Shown here: one piece after another, positions 5,913-7,752 of the stretch
Numbering within the stretch: position 1 is the stretch's first letter
Layout: every line of letters begins with the position of its first letter
Source: Thermococcus sp.
GTDB taxonomy: Archaea; Methanobacteriota_B; Thermococci; Thermococcales; Thermococcaceae
Direction of reading: 5' to 3'
Assembly (NCBI GenBank): GCA_027023165.1
Contig: JALVWX010000168.1
Span: 390-8,141 of the forward strand
Length of the DNA: 7,752 bases
Program-made: the position numbers and the translations under genes
Notes under the pieces: model-generated
The model's database searches: none
What the model saw: the letters and a program-made list of their open reading frames with translations, nothing else
What the model was told of the DNA's origin: nothing

Positions 5913-6773
5913 ATGTCCACCAGGGCAAAGATAGCTGCACTGTTCGGACTGCTCATCGCATTCATGACCCTCCTGATGAATTACAGTGCCGAGACTGGGG
6001 GGCTTGAGAAGCACGCCCTTGGAATATCCATGTGGACGATCACCAAGGGGCTCGCTGTTCTGGATGCCATCGGCCTCATCGTTGCCGTGCTCGTTATCAT
6101 GAGCTGGCGCGACATCCCCCACAAGCGCATCTTCAACACGGATGATAACTACACCCTCGGCTGGCTCATGATGCTGATTGGGGGAATAATCGCGCTCTAT
6201 TTCTTCACTTCCCGCCAGAAGGGGGAGCACGTAACCCTCGTTCTTAACAACACATCCAACAGTACCAATGGAACAGTACCGGCTAACTACCACCCCTTGA
6301 ACGCCCACGATTTCGGAAACGTGACGAACACCACCACGACCGGCTCTATACCACCGGACTACCTGCTCTACGCCGGCTTCGTCCTCATAGCGTTGGGCTT
6401 CGTTTACTTTGGCGTCCTCTACTACCGCGACGCCCTCAAAAAGCGGAAGCGAAAGGAGATGCGCGAGAGGGCTTTGAAGTTTGACAGGAAGGTCGAGGAA
6501 CTCGGTCTCGAGGCCTTCTCGGATCCGAGGGAGGCGGTGGTCGAGATATACAAGAACGCCGTTCTTTGGCTTGAGGTCCTTGGGATCCCCTACAAGGAGA
6601 GCTGGACCCACTGGGAGCACGTTGAGCACGTTAACGTTTTCAAGAAGACGTTCACCACCCTGACGAGGCTCTTCGAGAAGGCTAAGTACGCGCCCGAGAG
6701 GGTCACCTGGGAGGACGCGGAGAGGGCACTTGAGGTGTACAGGAGGATGAGGGGTGTTATCAATGAGGATTAA
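5913..6773 (+). CDS. Four-TM membrane protein with C-terminal DUF4129-like domain
   Basis: This 286-aa protein is the first gene of a MoxR-type operon. Predicted membrane helices lie at about 5-22, 47-64, 82-99 and 150-170. The strongly basic KKRKRKEMRER after the last helix argues for a cytosolic C-terminus, which places the 100-149 loop outside. That loop contains six Asn-X-Ser/Thr sequons (N112, N113, N116, N119, N136, N139). The cytosolic part (about 203-280), with SDPREAVVEIYKNAVLWLEVLGIP, a FEKAKYAPE segment and a final EDAERALEVYRRM helix, resembles DUF4129, a domain typical of MoxR/DUF58 operons. The exact function is unknown. The ATG at 5913 has only a weak GGTAG ribosome site and a short predicted leader, so near-leaderless translation is possible. 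The 3' end overlaps the next gene by 11 nt. Confidence 0.88.
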   Translation: MSTRAKIAALFGLLIAFMTLLMNYSAETGGLEKHALGISMWTITKGLAVLDAIGLIVAVLVIMSWRDIPHKRIFNTDDNYTLGWLMMLIGGIIALYFFTSRQKGEHVTLVLNNTSNSTNGTVPANYHPLNAHDFGNVTNTTTTGSIPPDYLLYAGFVLIALGFVYFGVLYYRDALKKRKRKEMRERALKFDRKVEELGLEAFSDPREAVVEIYKNAVLWLEVLGIPYKESWTHWEHVEHVNVFKKTFTTLTRLFEKAKYAPERVTWEDAERALEVYRRMRGVINED

Positions 6774-7194
6774 CCTGGGCATCGCTGCCGTAGTGGCCCT
6801 TCTCGTGGCGCTGGCGGTATTCCCCGCCCCCTACATGGCCCGCTGGCTGGCGGTGCTCGCCATAGGAATCCTGCTCGGCGTTCTCATCTTCAACTTAGAT
6901 GTGGCTGAAATCATGCCCTCCCTCGGCCGTTCCCAGGGGGTTAAGCCGAAGATGGACATCGAGCGCACCGTAACGCTGATAAAGAAGGCCAAAAGCGGGA
7001 AGGTGGCCCGCTCTCTCGTCGCCGAGCAGATAGCCGGCATATACGCCACCCTCTCGGACGACTACAGCTCGACTTTTCACGCCCTCATGAACGAGCCGAA
7101 CGAGGCCCTTAAGATCCTCCGCTCTGAGGGGGATTTCCTCGACAACCTTGAGAGGGCGCTCAAAATAGTGGAGGCTGATTTGAATGAAGATTGA
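6763..7194 (+). CDS. Small two-TM membrane protein of the MoxR operon
   Basis: This 143-aa protein is not assigned to a named family by me. Two hydrophobic segments (about 5-22 and 26-45) form a hairpin, followed by a roughly 98-residue soluble helical part that includes [30 protein letters not shown]. The N-terminus is short, so the soluble part is probably cytosolic. It lies between the DUF4129-like gene and moxR, a position where haloarchaeal operons also carry small membrane proteins, so a shared complex is plausible. I chose the ATG at 6763, preceded at 6 nt by GGTG (6753-6756). A GTG at 6754, with AGGAGG at 6741-6746 before it, would add three residues. Its start overlaps the previous stop by 11 nt, and its stop overlaps the moxR start by 11 nt. 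Confidence 0.85.
   Translation: MRINLGIAAVVALLVALAVFPAPYMARWLAVLAIGILLGVLIFNLDVAEIMPSLGRSQGVKPKMDIERTVTLIKKAKSGKVARSLVAEQIAGIYATLSDDYSSTFHALMNEPNEALKILRSEGDFLDNLERALKIVEADLNED
7170..7174 (+). promoter_or_regulatory. Ribosome binding site of moxR inside the upstream gene
   Basis: GGAGG lies 9 nt upstream of the ATG at 7184, within the coding end of the preceding small membrane protein. It supports the start and translational coupling. Confidence 0.6.
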
Positions 7195-7752
7195 GGAGAT
7201 ACACGAGAAGGGGAACGCCGTCCTCAACGAGGTCGGCAAGGTGATAGTCGGGAAGGAGTACGTGCTGAAGCTCATGCTGACGACCATTCTGGCCGACGGG
7301 CACATCCTCCTGGAGGACCTTCCAGGACTGGCCAAGACCCTGATGGCGAAGAGCTTCGCGAGCGCCATGGGAGTCCAGTTCACACGCGTCCAGTTCACCC
7401 CGGACCTGCTCCCGAGCGACATTCTCGGCGTTTCGGTTTTCAACCAGAAAACCCTAGAGTTCGAGTTCAGAAGAGGGCCGGTCTTCACGAACTTCCTCCT
7501 CGCTGATGAGATAAACCGCGCCCCACCGAAGACCCAGTCGGCTTTGCTCGAAGCGATGCAGGAGAGGCAGGTGACGGTTGAGGGCAACACCTACGTCCTT
7601 CCAAAACCCTTCATCGTCATAGCCACCCAGAACCCAATAGAGCAGGAGGGAACCTACCCCCTCCCCGAGGCCCAGCTCGACCGCTTCCTCGTCAGGCTCC
7701 GCGTCGGCTATCCGACCAAGGCTGAGGAGATAGAGATACTCCGGAGGAGGAT
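7184..7752 (+). CDS. MoxR-family AAA+ ATPase, 3'-partial
   Basis: The first 189 residues of a cytosolic AAA+ chaperone-like ATPase; the gene continues past the right edge. MoxR proteins are thought to act with DUF58/VWA-type partners in maturing protein complexes. The nucleotide site is the MoxR form of Walker [10 protein letters not shown] (44-52, K51), with Ala before the Lys as is common in this family. Walker B is [22 protein letters not shown] (D108-E109). Sensor 1 is [11 protein letters not shown] (N150), followed by [13 protein letters not shown], which carries the likely arginine finger (R167). The start at 7184 overlaps the upstream stop (ATGAAGATTGA). A full-length family member is about 310-330 aa, so roughly 40% is missing here. 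Confidence 0.96.
   Translation, partial: MKIEEIHEKGNAVLNEVGKVIVGKEYVLKLMLTTILADGHILLEDLPGLAKTLMAKSFASAMGVQFTRVQFTPDLLPSDILGVSVFNQKTLEFEFRRGPVFTNFLLADEINRAPPKTQSALLEAMQERQVTVEGNTYVLPKPFIVIATQNPIEQEGTYPLPEAQLDRFLVRLRVGYPTKAEEIEILRRR

Noticed and set aside
5880..6782. 300-codon open frame on the minus strand opposite the DUF4129-like gene
   Set aside because: It mirrors the codon pattern of the plus-strand gene, has no recognisable domain, and the plus-strand product has clear membrane helices and a family domain.
6895..7590. 231-codon minus-strand open frame
   Set aside because: It is antisense to the small membrane protein and moxR; the MoxR motifs on the plus strand are unambiguous.

Overview
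This window looks like a chromosomal piece of a hyperthermophilic archaeon, most likely a GC-rich Thermococcus (Thermococcales). The evidence is the gene set, the GGTGA-type ribosome binding sites, the archaeal BRE/TATA promoters, the heavy use of AGG/AGA/ATA codons, very tight gene packing, and a KlbA-type intein. No organism name can be proven from the sequence alone.

Layout, left to right. (1) Positions 1-4781, + strand: the 3' part of an operon for a type IV pilus-like / archaeal type II-IV secretion-family machine. It starts with a KlbA-type GspE/VirB11-family ATPase (5' end outside the window), split by a large (522 aa) intein that carries a LAGLIDADG homing endonuclease. Two GspF/TadC-like multi-pass membrane platform proteins follow, each with its ribosome binding site overlapping the previous stop codon. 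The ATPase would drive assembly and the two membrane proteins would form the inner platform; no pilin or prepilin peptidase gene lies in the window. (2) Positions 4746-5846, - strand: a SlyD-like FKBP peptidyl-prolyl isomerase with its own promoter, preceded by a DUF2118-like protein of unknown function. The FKBP gene overlaps the end of the second membrane protein gene tail to tail. (3) Positions 5847-5912: a 66-bp divergent promoter region with a TATA-like core centred on an inverted repeat and a second operator-like inverted repeat. (4) Positions 5913-7752, + strand: the start of a MoxR-type operon, comprising a four-TM protein with a C-terminal DUF4129-like domain, a small two-TM protein, and the N-terminal part of a MoxR AAA+ ATPase that runs off the right edge. 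These genes overlap each other and are probably translationally coupled. In related operons a DUF58 protein usually follows, but that would lie outside the window.

The most noteworthy items are the Ala1 (class 2) intein at the ATPase active-site region with a non-His penultimate residue and an embedded helix-turn-helix-like segment, the repeated GCTTTTA motif in the divergent promoter, a cluster of N-glycosylation sequons in the DUF4129 protein's predicted external loop, and a perfect 22-bp palindrome inside the second membrane protein gene. No tRNA, rRNA, CRISPR array, insertion sequence or gene-free stretch over 300 bases is present.
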